Shown: positions 1 through 11,806, counted from the first letter of the stretch. The stretch is DNA of 64,000 nucleotides from Diphasiastrum complanatum (GCA_029204225.1 CM055097.1:53001592-53065591); one strand, 5' to 3'. Numbers and translations: made by a program. Notes: generated by a model from the letters alone, not told the origin.

Positions 1-600
1 TTGAGCATTGTTGTATCGAATATAACTACTGTATCGAAGTATTTGATAGTTCAAAAAAATATAATCGGATTACAATAGAACAGAGAAGCATTTGATCATT
101 CTGACATAATACTAAATGTGATTAAACTGTATAACTAATTCAGTTAGTAGAATGTACAAATCGGATTAATCGTGAGCACAAAACAATAGTGGATGTAACC
201 GCATACTCGAAACTATCTTTGAGTATCTAATTGAGTTTGTCTGATGCACTTCTGCTAATAAGTAGTAAGCGTTTCTAGCAAAGTGTTATATTAATCTCCA
301 AGATCAATAGCTTCTATTCATTGATCAAATCTTAACCTAGAAAATAATAAACTATTTATGCTAGTTATGAACGTCGTTTAGGCTTATCCAAATGATAGTT
401 GAAGTCAACTATTTGGTCGTAGATCGCAAGGTTAACCAAATTGCATTGTCACTTATCAAATTGAGCTTCCCATAAATTACTTGCTAAAAACAGTGAGGGC
501 AAGTCGTTAGCTTCACAAAAAGTGGAAACATGTTCTGTTAACATTTGATAGTTTGAATACCTTCGATACTCTTTGTCGTTGTTGAACCCAAGTCGCCTAC
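1..600 (-). other. Non-coding flank, possible 3' LTR region of copia fragment C1
   Basis: I see no reading frame with retroelement or host character here. The stretch lies directly downstream, in minus orientation, of the C1 integrase remnant, so it should hold that element's RT deletion scar and/or 3' LTR. It shares an order of short words with the region at about 48.11-48.20 kb (a tract reading gagcac-AAacaatag-ggac), which lies downstream of the similar integrase scrap C7. That supports an LTR-derived origin, but no terminus or PPT can be fixed. Confidence 0.35.
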
Positions 601-1866
601 AGAACTGGAAAGTTCAATGCGTTAGGAGAATCTGACAGTTCGGCTACATGGGGACTGCCCTTTCCTTTGAGGTCTTGAAACTGATCTTCGATGAAGATGA
701 CATACCAGCTAGTGAATATCTTTAACTCGATGGGATCGAACAACTTGTAGGCTTGATTTGAAGTAGTGTAGCTGATGAAAACACATTTGATACTCTGGAA
801 GTCGAGCTTCTTCTTGAGATCACAAGGTTTTTGCGCAAAAGCAATACATCCAAAAACTCGTAAGTTTGATAAAGAAGGTTTGGTACATGTCCAAAATTCA
901 AATGGTGTTTTGTCTGAGAGACCTTTAGTAGGACATTTGTTCTAAGTATAGGTTGCTGCTGAAATAACTTCAGCCCAGAAGCACATCGGAAGTGTCGCAT
1001 TTGATAACATGCACTTTGCCGATTCAACTAAGGTTATGTTCTTTCTCTCAACAAGACCATTTGACTGAGGCAAATAGGAGGTAATGTATTGTTGCTCAAT
1101 GCCGTTGTTAATACAATACTTCTTGAATTCGGTGGAGATGTATACCTCCCCGTTATCTGACCTGAGTGCTTTGATTCGTTTGCCAGTTTTATTCTCAACA
1201 TGCTCTTTGAATTGTGTGAATTTAATGAAAGCCTCTGATTTCTATTTAATAAATAAACAACTATTTTTCTGGAAAATTCGTCCATAAAGGTAATCAAACG
1301 TTTTGCATCTAGCAATGAGGGAGTTTGCATAGATCCACATATATCTATATGAACATCATCTAACAGACCTTTTGCTGCATGCATATGGTTTGATCTAAAA
1401 GGATTCCTAGCCTGCTTTCCAAAGATGCAGCTATGACAGACAGGGAGATCGACTTTACTAGAAGGATAGTCGAGATCAAAAACCATGGATTGTTTGGACA
1501 TGTTCAAAATAGATGTATAATTCAAGTGTCCTAAGCGATGATGCCATAGTAGTGCTTTATTGATTAGAACAGAGGTTTTCAAGGCTTGACTAGACTCAGA
1601 ATAACAATGTGCCAATCTATGTAAGTAACCATTCTCTTGTCGAGTGCAAGGATCTTATTACTCCTATCACTAATTTTGCATTGATCAGATTCGAATTCTA
1701 CCCTATGACCTAAATCTGTAATTCTACTTACTGATAACAGATTTGTAGAGAGTTTAGAAATATATAAGACCTGATTGGTCATGTGTTGAGTTGCTCCGGA
1801 ATCAAGAAACCGTGAATCATCAAAAAATGCGCTTTGATCTTTGACCATGAATGTGCCTTCATCCAC
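600..1866 (-). pseudogene. pol: Ty1/copia pol remnant C1 (protease to integrase C-terminus)
   Basis: Degenerate copia polyprotein read on the minus strand in three pieces. 1866-1579 holds a protease motif LDSGATQHM followed by the copia stretch ISKLSTNLLSVSR. 1615-1034 holds the GAG-pre-integrase domain (LWHHRLGHLN, then CHSCIFGKQ) and the first integrase Asp in HIDICGSM. 1027-600 keeps, in a shifted frame, the typical integrase C-terminal segment LRVFGCIAFAQ followed by the lysine-rich 'KKKLDFQ' stretch. Between the protease motif and the LLSV segment part of the protease is missing. The second and third catalytic residues are lost in frameshifted sequence, and RT and RNase H are absent. It is a dead, truncated copy; its family is certain, its lineage is not. 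Confidence 0.85.
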
Positions 1867-1869
1867 TTC

Positions 1870-3763
1870 GACCTAGGGAGATGATGAAATTGTGTTTGCT
1901 TGTTGATCAGGTTGCTTGGCTACCCTCGTTGGCAGACTTTCATGCACAGCTATTTCGTTTCTATTCTTTTATTTTATGCTCTACTCACGCACATTCTCTG
2001 TGTGTGTTTTGATCCAGAAAAAAAAGTTTATATCGTTTGGTTTGGAAGATCTCACAGGTTCACTTGGAGGGATATTGGCATGCGCAGTCATGTGAGAGAC
2101 TTGGTGGTGGCTTTGGAGTTAACATCTCAGTGTATTATCAGAGAATGTTTTGGAATCATTCACAGGAGCATCTTGGAGCTAGCTTGGGGAAATACAGGTG
2201 GGGCACTACAGGGTAGGTACTTAGATCTTCGAGATCGGTGATGGCATTGAGATACCTGATAGGGATAGCACTGCAGGGATGATCATCAGGGGGCAGCTAT
2301 TTCATATTGGACTTGGGTCATTGGATTGGACAGAACTTACAGGGGCGATTCACGATGGAACAAGATGCTGCAAACGCAAATGGGCAAAGCATGAAGCTTT
2401 GGGAGCTAGCTCTAGGTTGGAGAGCTGATGCAGATTGCATGGTTGGGTGTGATCAGAGGGCAAAGACTATGGTGAGTGTTTTACTAGTGATCTATTGGAG
2501 GGGACATTGATAGGACTTCATGATGTGCTCATTTGGGAGTACAAGTTGGCATTACAGCAGGGGGCCAGTCATTGGCATTGGCATCGATGGGGAGACATCT
2601 ACCATCACGGGTGTGGATAAGCTATCTATAGCTTTCATGCATTTAGCTGTATTTGTAGGAGTCTAGGCTTGCACATGTGTTGGAACCTGTTTGATTCAAA
2701 TCCACAGATAATGAGATCAAGAAGCCTAGAGGAAATCACTCAGAGCCAATAGTCTCGGGATCCCGTGAGCGGCGTCTCATGGATGAGCTTGTGTTGGCAT
2801 GGTGTCGTGTGGCACATAGCCAGGGAGAGCGAGCGACACTGCTAGGAGCCAGGAGGAGTAGGTGATATTCTAGAGATTGGCTTGCTTATTAGGATGGTGA
2901 CCAGGATCGGAGACATCAGGTGAGCATAGTATGTGGATGACGACTCCATTGGAGTGGAACTTAGGGAGATGTTGTAGTTGCTCAGGTATGATACGTTTTG
3001 TATGCATAGTGGATGTTCTTCATCTAGTCCATCGTGTGTGGGGAGATAGGCTCCTTGGTGGGAGGCCTATACACTGGTCAAATCAAAATTGGCAATGTCA
3101 AGCATGGGAAGTTGAGCCTACATGGAATGTAGGACAGACAAATCATCATCAGTATTTTGGGGAGATGGGCAAGCTACTCAGGTATAGCCTATGGTGAGGT
3201 TTGCATACGTGTGCTTGCATGTTACCTTGTCACGGGAGTCTAGATCTAAGTCGAAGTTTTATGTGTTTATGCATTTGCTACGTTTGAAACAAAGTAGTCA
3301 TTTTAGCTCATTGACTTGTCATTATATCTATTAGTTGTCTATCTGGTGAGAATATAATCTTATGGTGGCAGTAAGATTTCTTCAGGTTGAGCCTTAGTCG
3401 CTCATTTATGTCAGCTATATAGGCTTATGCTTGTAAGTGCCTGATAGGATGTCAATCTAGCTAGATGGAGGATGTAAGTCTCATGGTGGTAGTGGGATTT
3501 CCTCAGTTTGAGCCATGATGTCGCTCATTTGGTCCACTTGTGTTCAAGTCAGATTGGGGACGACGAGTCAGTTGGTCAAGAGTGTGGTAGACTCTCTATA
3601 TGAGCATTGTGTTTGCATGATACTTTGTGTGTCAAACTTGGTGGTTTGATGGTGTGCTTGAGTGTGTACAGGGTAGTTGGAATATGCATAACATCTTTTG
3701 GACACTCCAGACACTACTGTAGTTTATTTTTTTACTCCTATCGCATTTGAGCTTAAGGGAGAG
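1870..3763 (+). mobile_element. Internal non-coding region of non-autonomous LTR element N1 (5'-truncated)
   Basis: About 1.9 kb without recognisable gag or pol. Short open frames (1900-2241, 2307-2510, 2931-3197) give Trp/Gly/His-rich translations with no motif I know and are probably chance. The region ends in a polypurine tract and a well-formed 3' LTR, so it is best read as the internal domain of a LARD/TRIM-like element. Two similar segments at about 3357-3420 and 3477-3540 (each a 'cttatggtgg' or 'ctcatggtgg' block followed by 'tcgctcattt') form a short direct repeat 120 bp apart. The 5' LTR is not in the window or is deleted. Confidence 0.5.
3755..3763 (+). other. Polypurine tract of N1
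   Basis: AAGGGAGAG lies immediately before a TGTTAG LTR terminus, the expected place of the plus-strand primer of reverse transcription. Its position fixes the element's orientation as plus. Confidence 0.65.
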
Positions 3764-4204
3764 TGTTAGAAATCAGGTTGATCTGATTTAGTATAAGCTT
3801 CAAATGTGATACTGTAATCAGTGTACAGTTAGTTAGATTTACTGTATTCAGTTCTGTTTAGGACGTGACTTGCTATGGACATATCGGTCTGGCACTGATC
3901 TCGAAGACAACTACTTGGGTTAATCGGGTAGCCACACGTAGGAAAATTAGCCTATACAATGTTATTTACAGTACTTGCTAGTATACTCGGGGGGCATGTC
4001 CCGAGTTTGTCGGTCGAATTTGGCCATATCAAGCCTAGGTGGTAGGCTAATTTTAGAACACCTGTCTTTTCATACAGTTTGTGAATACACTATATGTACA
4101 ATTTTCTCTTTGTTATACAAAGCTTTTGCTTGTGCCATCTTTGAGAGCTTGTGAGGAGTGTATATGGTGATTTCAATGTGTGTGTTTTGCACTAGATCCT
4201 AACA
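3764..4204 (+). repeat. 3' LTR of N1 (441 bp)
   Basis: Starts TGTTAG and ends CTAACA, a perfect 6-bp terminal inverted repeat of the TG..CA type, and follows directly on a polypurine tract. No second copy is visible in the window, so it is either a 5'-truncated element or an element whose 5' half was deleted. It holds a TATA-like 'ctatatgta' around 4090. Without the left partner no target duplication can be scored. Confidence 0.65.
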
Positions 4205-5250
<1,046 letters not shown>

Positions 5251-6110
5251 TCAAACAAGTACAATCTTTACAATATCAGGGCAACTCCATTGATAACCAG
5301 TATGGTCTACGTCTTCCCGGAATGTCTGCTCATCAAACTTGACATCTCTGCTTACTTGCACCTTATTGGTTTCAGGATCATACAACCTATAGCCAGGTGA
5401 ATTGATTGCATATCCCACAAATATCATGGGTCTTGATTTTTCATCAAGCTTGGACCTCTTTTCCTGAGGCACATGCATGTATGCTCTGCAACCAAACACT
5501 CTGATATGTGACAGGTTGGGTTTGTCACCAATCCAGGCTTCATAGGGTGTGACATCGCTTACAGCAACTGTCCTGCTCCTATTTTGTAGATAGACGGCTG
5601 TTAGTATAGCTTCTGCCCAAAATTTCTTTGACAGCTTCACTTGTGCCATCATGCATCTTGTTGCTTCCATTAGGGTTCGATTCTTTCTTTTTGCTACCCC
5701 ATTGTGTTGTGGTGTGTAAGGCACAATATAATGTCTTTCAATTCCTTCATGTTGGCAGAAGTTTTTGAGTTCTGTACTGGTGTATTCTCCACCATTATCA
5801 GATCGCAAAACTTTGATTTTTCTTCTTGTCCGTGTTTCAGCGAAATTTTTGAACTGTTTAAAGACTATAATACATCAAACTTTTCTTCAAGAAGTAGACA
5901 AATGTCATATGTGTGTAATTATCAATAAATGTAACGAAGTACTACGATCCGGCTATAGATGGAATCTTCATAGGCCCACATAGATCACTATGTATCAGCC
6001 CAAGGACCTCCTTTGCCCATACTCCTTCAAATTTGAATGGTTCACGGTGCAAAAATTCATATCGTACGTCATATACATGGGCCGCCATTGTGACCCAATA
6101 TTTAATTCGG
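5251..6110 (-). pseudogene. pol: Ty1/copia integrase remnant C2
   Basis: A 185-codon open frame (5808-5251) covers the second half of a copia integrase core and its C-terminal region: SDNGGEY (second catalytic Asp), then HNGVAKRKNR, then FWAEAILTAVYLQNRS, the 'PYEAWIGDKPNLSHIRVFGC' block and FVGYAINSPGYRLYD. The first catalytic Asp (LIHSDLCGPM) is found in another frame at about 5967-6000, followed by a VTFIDNY block, so the upstream half is frameshifted. The normally invariant Glu of GVAERKNR is Lys here, so strand transfer would be abolished even if the frame were whole. GAG-pre-integrase, RT and RNase H are missing. Confidence 0.85.
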
Positions 6111-6146
6111 TGTACATGATCAAAACAACACTAAGATCTTGCTAGA

Positions 6147-7440
6147 TCATTCCCTGGCTGCATTCTTTGTACAAGTTCCACTCCTCGACGCTGGTCCAGT
6201 AGTTGACATCTTGAAAATATGACATCTATTTGTTTTGTCATGCAATTGTCCAGGGAACAATGATCCATGGAAGAATTGGTATGCACAATGTTCTTTTAAA
6301 TATAGGAATGAAGTTATTTCATGGTATAGATCGACATGCTGCAATTCTTTCCTTACGTTATCCATTTTTTTAGTCTGCAATAATTAACCATCAAGAAATT
6401 AAAGATATACAAATACTTCAAGCCCAAATGACATGTTAGAAATTTATGCATGCCCATACCTTCAATTTTTTGTAGTGGGTTCAATCAAAGACAACAATTT
6501 ATCTAGCCTTGTAGAATCTATAGGAGATGTCGATGATGTTGCCAACAAGTGATCTGAAATCAACTCTTTGGCCAAGTCCTTTTGAATTCTCTTTGGTGTA
6601 TGCATAATGTTCTTAGAGGCCTTCTTCATTACCAGATCTTGTGCTTTCTCCATGTTGACATATGAATCTCCAACACCGAACTCATGATCATGGAAACCCA
6701 AGTGTATGGCCATTCTAGTGTATCTCGTGTCATTTGAAATACACTAATAAATCTTATCTGTACAATGCCTTGTACAGTAGGGTGGATGATTACAATGTTG
6801 ACATTTCGTGCTACCAACGCCACTTGAAACTAGTCCTATTGGACACCTAGTTAGCAATTCCAGAGAAGTGTTTGGAATTGTTCTTCTCGAATGACAACAA
6901 ATAACTGCAATTGATATTACGACACTCAAATGCGCCACCACACATAGATAAACAAACCACCCCTAGAAATCTCTGCATTGTGAAGGTTGTGTAGCGAATC
7001 CAGTTGTGACAGTCAAATGCTCTTTGCATGCCCTCCATGTCTGTCATGTGTGATGGTGGAAACTCAAATAGCTGATCTCCATTGTATTATTTGGGCATTT
7101 CCTTCACTTCTCTAGGAGCTCCACAAACTTCGATGATCTTTCGCAACTTACTTGATACAGGCAACATTTTGAACATTTTTAAAATTGATATCGCAGACTG
7201 AATAACATGAGTTTTATCCACATTTGTCCCTGTAATGTGAGCAGCACTCTCATCCTCACTAGAGGTGGTCAAGGTTAAATCAATCTGTTGATCCATGCTT
7301 GTTGATGGAATGATTCTTGCAGATGCAACAACACAAAATGGACGGAGAATCACGATTCCAATGGTATGTATCACATTTCCATCTTTATCAACCAATATTG
7401 CTTCACCGAAATTAAATGAAAATACTGCTGCAAAAGGCAT
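6147..7440 (-). pseudogene. U1: broken intron-bearing gene with Cys/His metal-binding pattern
   Basis: Three minus-strand coding blocks follow each other. 7440-7087 (117 codons, Ser/Thr-rich, ending GAPREVKEMPK) runs into a second block at 7047-6744 with FECRNINCSYL and, after a frame change, CQHCNHPPYCTRHC. A third (6713-6462) starts MAIHLGFHDHEF and ends in a Lys-rich stretch. A GT-AG intron of about 85 nt (6459 down to 6375) then joins to 6374-6147 (KKMDNVRKELQHVDLYHE). The order C-x4-C, about 30 residues, C-x2-C-x4-C-x3-C, then basic or His residues resembles zinc-binding N-terminal domains of transposase-derived proteins, but I cannot name the family. Stops and at least two frameshifts make it a pseudogene, and copia fragment C2 cuts its 3' side at about 6.13 kb. 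Confidence 0.5.
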
Positions 7441-8030
7441 ACAGATTTCCTAGCCAGTACAAATCATCATTGCTCCAGTGAAAATTAAACGAAATTCGGC
7501 TACATTAGTAAGATGATGGGATTTAGCATGCCAAGTTATCATCTATAGTTAAGAGGCCATCCTACCGATTTTGAAAAATAATGCTATCTGGGTAAGCTAT
7601 CCACATCCTATGATTTGGCTGTGTACCACATTAATAACTTTGGTGCTATTCCCCAAGAGAAGACACCTAACCTATAGAAAATAAAAATCAAAGGACAGGC
7701 CTAACTGCTAACTTGTCAGTCAATCGATGTTTATAAAAGAAGACAAAAAAAAGACATAAAACTAATTTAACGTAAGTAACATTTTAAATAATTTATAAAA
7801 CTAAAAAGGCCCAAAATGCCCTGGGTAAGTGACTCCAACACTCGAGCACGTTTTTTGAGGTGAAGTGTAAACTGAACTCTAGAGCATCGAAACCCTAGAC
7901 TTAACTCTTTGAGTGTTTTGGATTCTCGGAGTTCTTGGAGTGCTTTCTCTTGCGGTTGTTCCAAGTGCTGCCTTCGATCTTGTTTAAGCTCTGGTTTGAG
8001 GTAAGAAACTCTTTGCTATGTTTGAGATCC
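7441..8030. other. Intergenic stretch, possibly an old 5' leader
   Basis: No supported ORF. On the plus strand 7840-8000 holds 'gaaaccctag' and ends in a good splice-donor-like GAG|GTAAGA at about 7998-8006, reminiscent of a plant 5' leader exon. With U2 2.2 kb downstream on the same strand this could be an untranslated first exon, but that is inference only. Confidence 0.25.
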
Positions 8031-8054
8031 AAGCTATTTTTCCTGCCTTGTGAA

Positions 8055-8411
8055 CTGCAGCCAGGCAAAAAAAAAATTCCTGGCTGAAGCTCAAATGTAG
8101 TTCGATGCCTTTCATTGCTTGGCTACCGTTGTTTCTTGCAAGATGCAGCTAAGCAAATTTTTTTTGCTAAAAATTTTGCCTTGCTGAAGCTCAAATGTAG
8201 TTTGATGCCTTTCATTGCTTGGCTACCATCGTTTCTTGCAAGTTGCAGCCAGGCAAAAAATTTTGGCCTGGCTGAAGCTCAAATGTAGTTCAATGCCTTT
8301 CATTGCTTGGGTGCCATAGTTTCTTGCGAGCTGTAGCCAGGCAGAAAAATTTTGCTTGGCGCATTGCTCGCTAGCAAGCAATGCGCTAGGCAAAAATTTG
8401 CCTGGCTGCAG
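8055..8411. repeat. Tandem foldback array, four units of about 88-100 bp
   Basis: Units start at 8055, 8143, 8243 and 8331. Each begins with a GCAGCCAGGCAAA-like arm and an A/T loop, then the complementary TTGCCTGGCTG-like arm. The first three continue with 'aagctcaaatgtagtt' and a shared tail ending 'gtttcttgc'. Unit spacing is 88, 100 and 88 bp. The fourth unit (8331-8411) forms one long foldback with arms of about 37 nt around a centre at GCTAGC. Every unit can form a hairpin. No transposon ends or target duplications were found around the array. Confidence 0.8.
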
Positions 8412-8439
8412 CCCACTAGAAGGCTCCAAGTTGTCCTGT

Positions 8440-8556
8440 TTGGCTAGATTTGCCTGGCAATGCGCATGGATCTGTCTCGCAATGCTCCTATCTGGCTGGA
8501 TCTGTCTGGCAATGCGCCTGCCTAGCATGGATCTTTGGCAATGCGCCAAGCTCTTT
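8440..8556. repeat. Short tandem repeats with 'ggcaatgcgc' core
   Basis: About four imperfect units built of 'tggatctgtct-ggcaatgcgcct' lie side by side, at about 36-42 bp spacing, directly after the foldback array. They reuse the 'gcaatgcgc' word found in the arms of the 8331-8411 hairpin, so the two arrays probably share an origin. The plus and minus open frames across this stretch are repeat translations, not genes. Confidence 0.65.
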
Positions 8557-8691
8557 TGTTTAAAACTTTGCTTTCTACAGCTGTGTTGCACCTCCTCTTT
8601 GATCTTGTTCTCTGTTGCTTTGTTTTTGTCTGCAAATGGTTTGTTTGTGATTCTCTAGCTTTTGTTATTTCCTATGAGATTTTGAATAAGT

Positions 8692-9081
8692 TCATTGAGA
8701 ATAATTTGAATACTCGGTAGTCTCTGTGACTTGAATTAGATTTTGAATAAGTTGGTCCTGATTACTAGTAGCCGGCCTGGGAGTCTCTGCGATGAGAATG
8801 AGATATTGAATAAGTTCGTGCTCATTACCAATAGTACTATCTGTGATGTGACTGAGATATCTGATAATTTCGCATAAAATACCAGTAGTCCCGTGATTAC
8901 TAATAGCTCCGCCAGTCTCTACGACGTGAATGAGATCATGATCACCTGTAGCCACGCCAGTCTCTACGACTTGAATGAGATCTGAAATTAGTTTGCGGTG
9001 ATCAGCTTCCATAAGAATTTTCAGAAGTTTCTCGTTCTCCTCTTTCAGGGCTGCATCAAGAGGAATCCCTGGGTAATACAT
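8692..9081 (-). CDS. Hypothetical 129-aa ORF with internal repeats
   Basis: An uninterrupted minus-strand frame from ATG to a stop. Residues 1-35 (MYYPGIPLDAALKEENEKLL onward) are charged and look like an amphipathic helix. From about residue 33 to the end it consists of five to six imperfect units of 17-21 residues with the pattern (D/E/Q)-L-I-x-x-L/V-I-x-V-x-E-T, followed by a T/S/G-rich link. The DNA is correspondingly repetitive, with a 'cgtagagact' or 'cacagagact' word per unit. I recognise no family. It lies between foldback units at 8.4 and 9.2 kb and has no visible promoter, so it may be a translated minisatellite rather than a gene. Confidence 0.35.
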   Translation of the reverse strand: MYYPGIPLDAALKEENEKLLKILMEADHRKLISDLIQVVETGVATGDHDLIHVVETGGAISNHGTTGILCEIIRYLSHITDSTIGNEHELIQYLILIAETPRPATSNQDQLIQNLIQVTETTEYSNYSQ

Positions 9082-9175
9082 AGATAGTCAACTGTTATAT
9101 GGTATGGAAGCTCCAGCTTCCCTCCACTTCTTTTTCAAGCAAAGACTAACTAATTGTCATTAGCTGCAACTAGAC

Positions 9176-9216
9176 GAGCTGCAGCTAGGCAACAAAATTT
9201 TGCCTAGCTGCAGCTC
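9176..9216. repeat. Perfect 17-bp palindromic hairpin (fifth foldback unit)
   Basis: Arms 9176-9192 and 9200-9216 are exact reverse complements with a 7-nt loop. The core matches the hairpin units at 8055-8411 and continues with the same 'agctcaaatgt' tail, so it is an isolated fifth copy about 0.8 kb away. Confidence 0.9.
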
Positions 9217-10100
9217 AAATGTCGTTCGGAGCACAAAATGAAATGAACGAAAAAACAACCAAAGAGGCTCATGTATTGACAAAATGGGGTAGGAGATAGA
9301 GTGTACTAAGTGAGATAGTGGACAATGGTCAAATGTCATATTTATATGTAAACATATTATGAATGCCAAGGTTTAAATCCAGCTAATTGTGTTGACACGA
9401 GATTGTCAAAAATAGATTTTCCTCGAAGAATTTATGGTCGTTTTGCCCTAATATTTTAAACCACAAAACCCACACAGCTCAAACCTTTTCAGTTATTAGG
9501 AACATATATTCCAAGCTGAATGGACTATTTAAAAGAAAATCTTATTTTTGAGAAGTTATGCAAATCCTGTTCTTATACTCTGTATATTTTCTCAAGCACT
9601 GGGTTTACTCATTTATGCTAATTATTAATTTGTTGGGCCAACTACCTTGTAAGTACCAAGGGTGCTTAAGCTCTTAGACAAAGCTCCAACTCCAAGAAGG
9701 ATTAAATTAAATAGAAAAAAGCCCCCTAGGACAATCAGTGATTGCAAAAGCCACAATTCTTAATGTAAAGAAGGCTCTAGACCTTGCTATAATGTTATCA
9801 TTTTCCTTGCTTCTCTGGACCTGATTATGGTTTTGACAAACTTTTCTGGGCATGGTTATGATTATGACAAACTTTTGGTTATGTAATAATACTAGAAAAG
9901 TTTTGTGCTATTTATTTTACTTGTTTTTGTTTTGTCTAATTTTTTCCTGTTTTTTTGCTAACAAGCAAAAACCTATCGTGGTCTAGGAGTTGAGACATCC
10001 TATAGTCTTGCTTGAAAACGAATCGGTAAGTGGGTGCCAATGTGGGTACTTTGCATTGTTTTAAATGGGTGATGTTTTATATTGTTATTGTGCTATACAA
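9217..10100. other. Intergenic, nothing recognised
   Basis: AT-rich sequence without supported coding frames. The minus frame at 9369-9160 shows no motif. The 'ttttggttatg' and 'ttttgacaaac' words recur at 9820-9890 as a small local duplication. Confidence 0.5.
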
Positions 10101-10177
10101 TCCCGCTAATACAACAATGGCGAGTAAAATGCACAACATGGTTTTGACAAGATCACAAGCGAAAACACTTCTTCAAA

Positions 10178-11806
10178 ATGGAACATACGAAAAGCTCTTG
10201 CATGCACTTGTTGGATGATGCATTGGTTGAAGAGGTTGGTATATATTGTTTATTTGTGAGATATAATTTTGGTCTAAATCATATTGGTGAGTTGGCTTAT
10301 GATAAATTATTGGCTTTCACGTTATTCATGACATAGGTGTCACTGACCCAATTGAAGGTATTCAAAATATGGACTCGATTGAGCTTATGTAGACAACCCA
10401 ATCATTTGTGGACACTGGAGTAATAGCTACGGATATTGATGATGCCCACGAAAGTGGAGAAGTTGCTGCATTGGGAGATAAGAGAGGGAGAAAGAAGTCA
10501 ATGCCAGTAGATGAGATTGATACAATTCCCTTGAGATTCCATCTGGATATGCTTTCACACACAATGGCTCTACTGAGGGTGAATAGAGACACTCCACCAC
10601 CATTAATTCCATTGTGTCGAATTTTGTCCCATCGAACAATTCAAACTATTGGAAAACAAAGGTTGCGTATGAAACGCTTGTTCAAAGAAGATGGGTACTT
10701 AATGGAGAAGGGTGATTTTATATTGTCTATGGCAACACCCACTGGGCAAAGTGTGCTTGTAAAAGACCATGTAAAAGCCCTTTGGAATCTAATTTGGGAA
10801 CAATTAAGTTCCAAGTTTGATGAAGCAATGTCGCATGACACATGTTGGAGTGACATGCATGGTCGCATGTTCATTTGTTGGGACAGAAATCATCGGGTCG
10901 TTGGTTGGATGGAGGCAATACATGAGGCTTTTTCGTGTGACATAAGTAGGCATGTGCTGGTTTGAGCCAGCTTCATCGAGCCTGACGTCCAAAGTGGAAT
11001 GGCACTACTATCTTCCATGAACCGAATCAATAGGTTTGTCTAGTAGCTTCAGTATTTTCTTAAATTTGGTTGGTAGTAATTGCTTGGATAATTTATTTGT
11101 TGATTGGTTGTCAATCTGAATCAGGCTAAATGAAATTGGAATTGTAAAAACTAAGCTGGGCGATCAGTTGTATAGTGTTCGACGATTGTGTGGGTGTTCA
11201 TTTGATAATTTCAAGACAAAATTTACGGACGTTGAACTAGCTGAGCAATTGAAACGTAGAAACATCATGTGGTATCCTCTTACATGTTATATGCTTACTA
11301 GAGTGCTATATGAGGTATGCATTATTGAGCATGTTGCATTTTTCTATTATTGAGCAAATGTTTTTTGGCCAAGCTATCTATTGTGTGCATTTATGAGTTG
11401 AGTGCATGATGAATGTGTAGCATGACATTGCACAAGAGATGGATGAGGTTAGAGCCAAGTTTAATGTTGGCACGGACAAAGCACACAAGACCATAAAGGA
11501 AGCCAAATCTGTTGTTCACTACATATGGACAAACAAGATGCATTGAATGGTTTGAGTTAGTGACCAACACATAAACCACCAGTATGGGGGTCACACTTGG
11601 TCTAGAAAAGTTGCATCACTTGCATTGTTCTTCAGTTCCAAATGAGACAAAATGCAACTGGCTTAAATGGTGTGTTGGTCCTATGAGTGGCCAATTTGGT
11701 ATCCCAAAAAATGATAAAGATTTTAGATTGTGGGTTGCCAAAGAAACTTGGCTGGAGTACTTGTTTGAAATAGCAAGCAAAGTGTTAGCAGAGTGTATGG
11801 CTTTGT
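10178..11806 (+). pseudogene. U2: unrecognised multi-exon gene remnant
   Basis: Four exons joined by three short introns that are all GT-AG and keep phase: exon 1 about 10178-10238, intron 10239-10336 (GTATAT donor); exon 2 10337-11033, intron 11034-11125; exon 3 11126-11314, intron 11315-11420; exon 4 from 11421. Exon 2 carries the longest frame: a basic KRGRKKSM segment (possible nuclear signal), FHLDMLSHTMALLRVNRD and DMHGRMFICWDRNHRVVGWM. Exon 3 has LYSVRRLCGCSFDNFKTKF. Exon 4 reads DIAQEMDEVRAKFN, breaks frame near 11545, and continues to MSGQFGIPKNDKDFRLWVAK with a GTAAGT donor at 11807. In-frame stops at 10390 and 10963 and the frameshift make it a pseudogene. I cannot assign a family; a host gene or an intron-bearing DNA-transposon gene are both possible. 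Confidence 0.5.
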
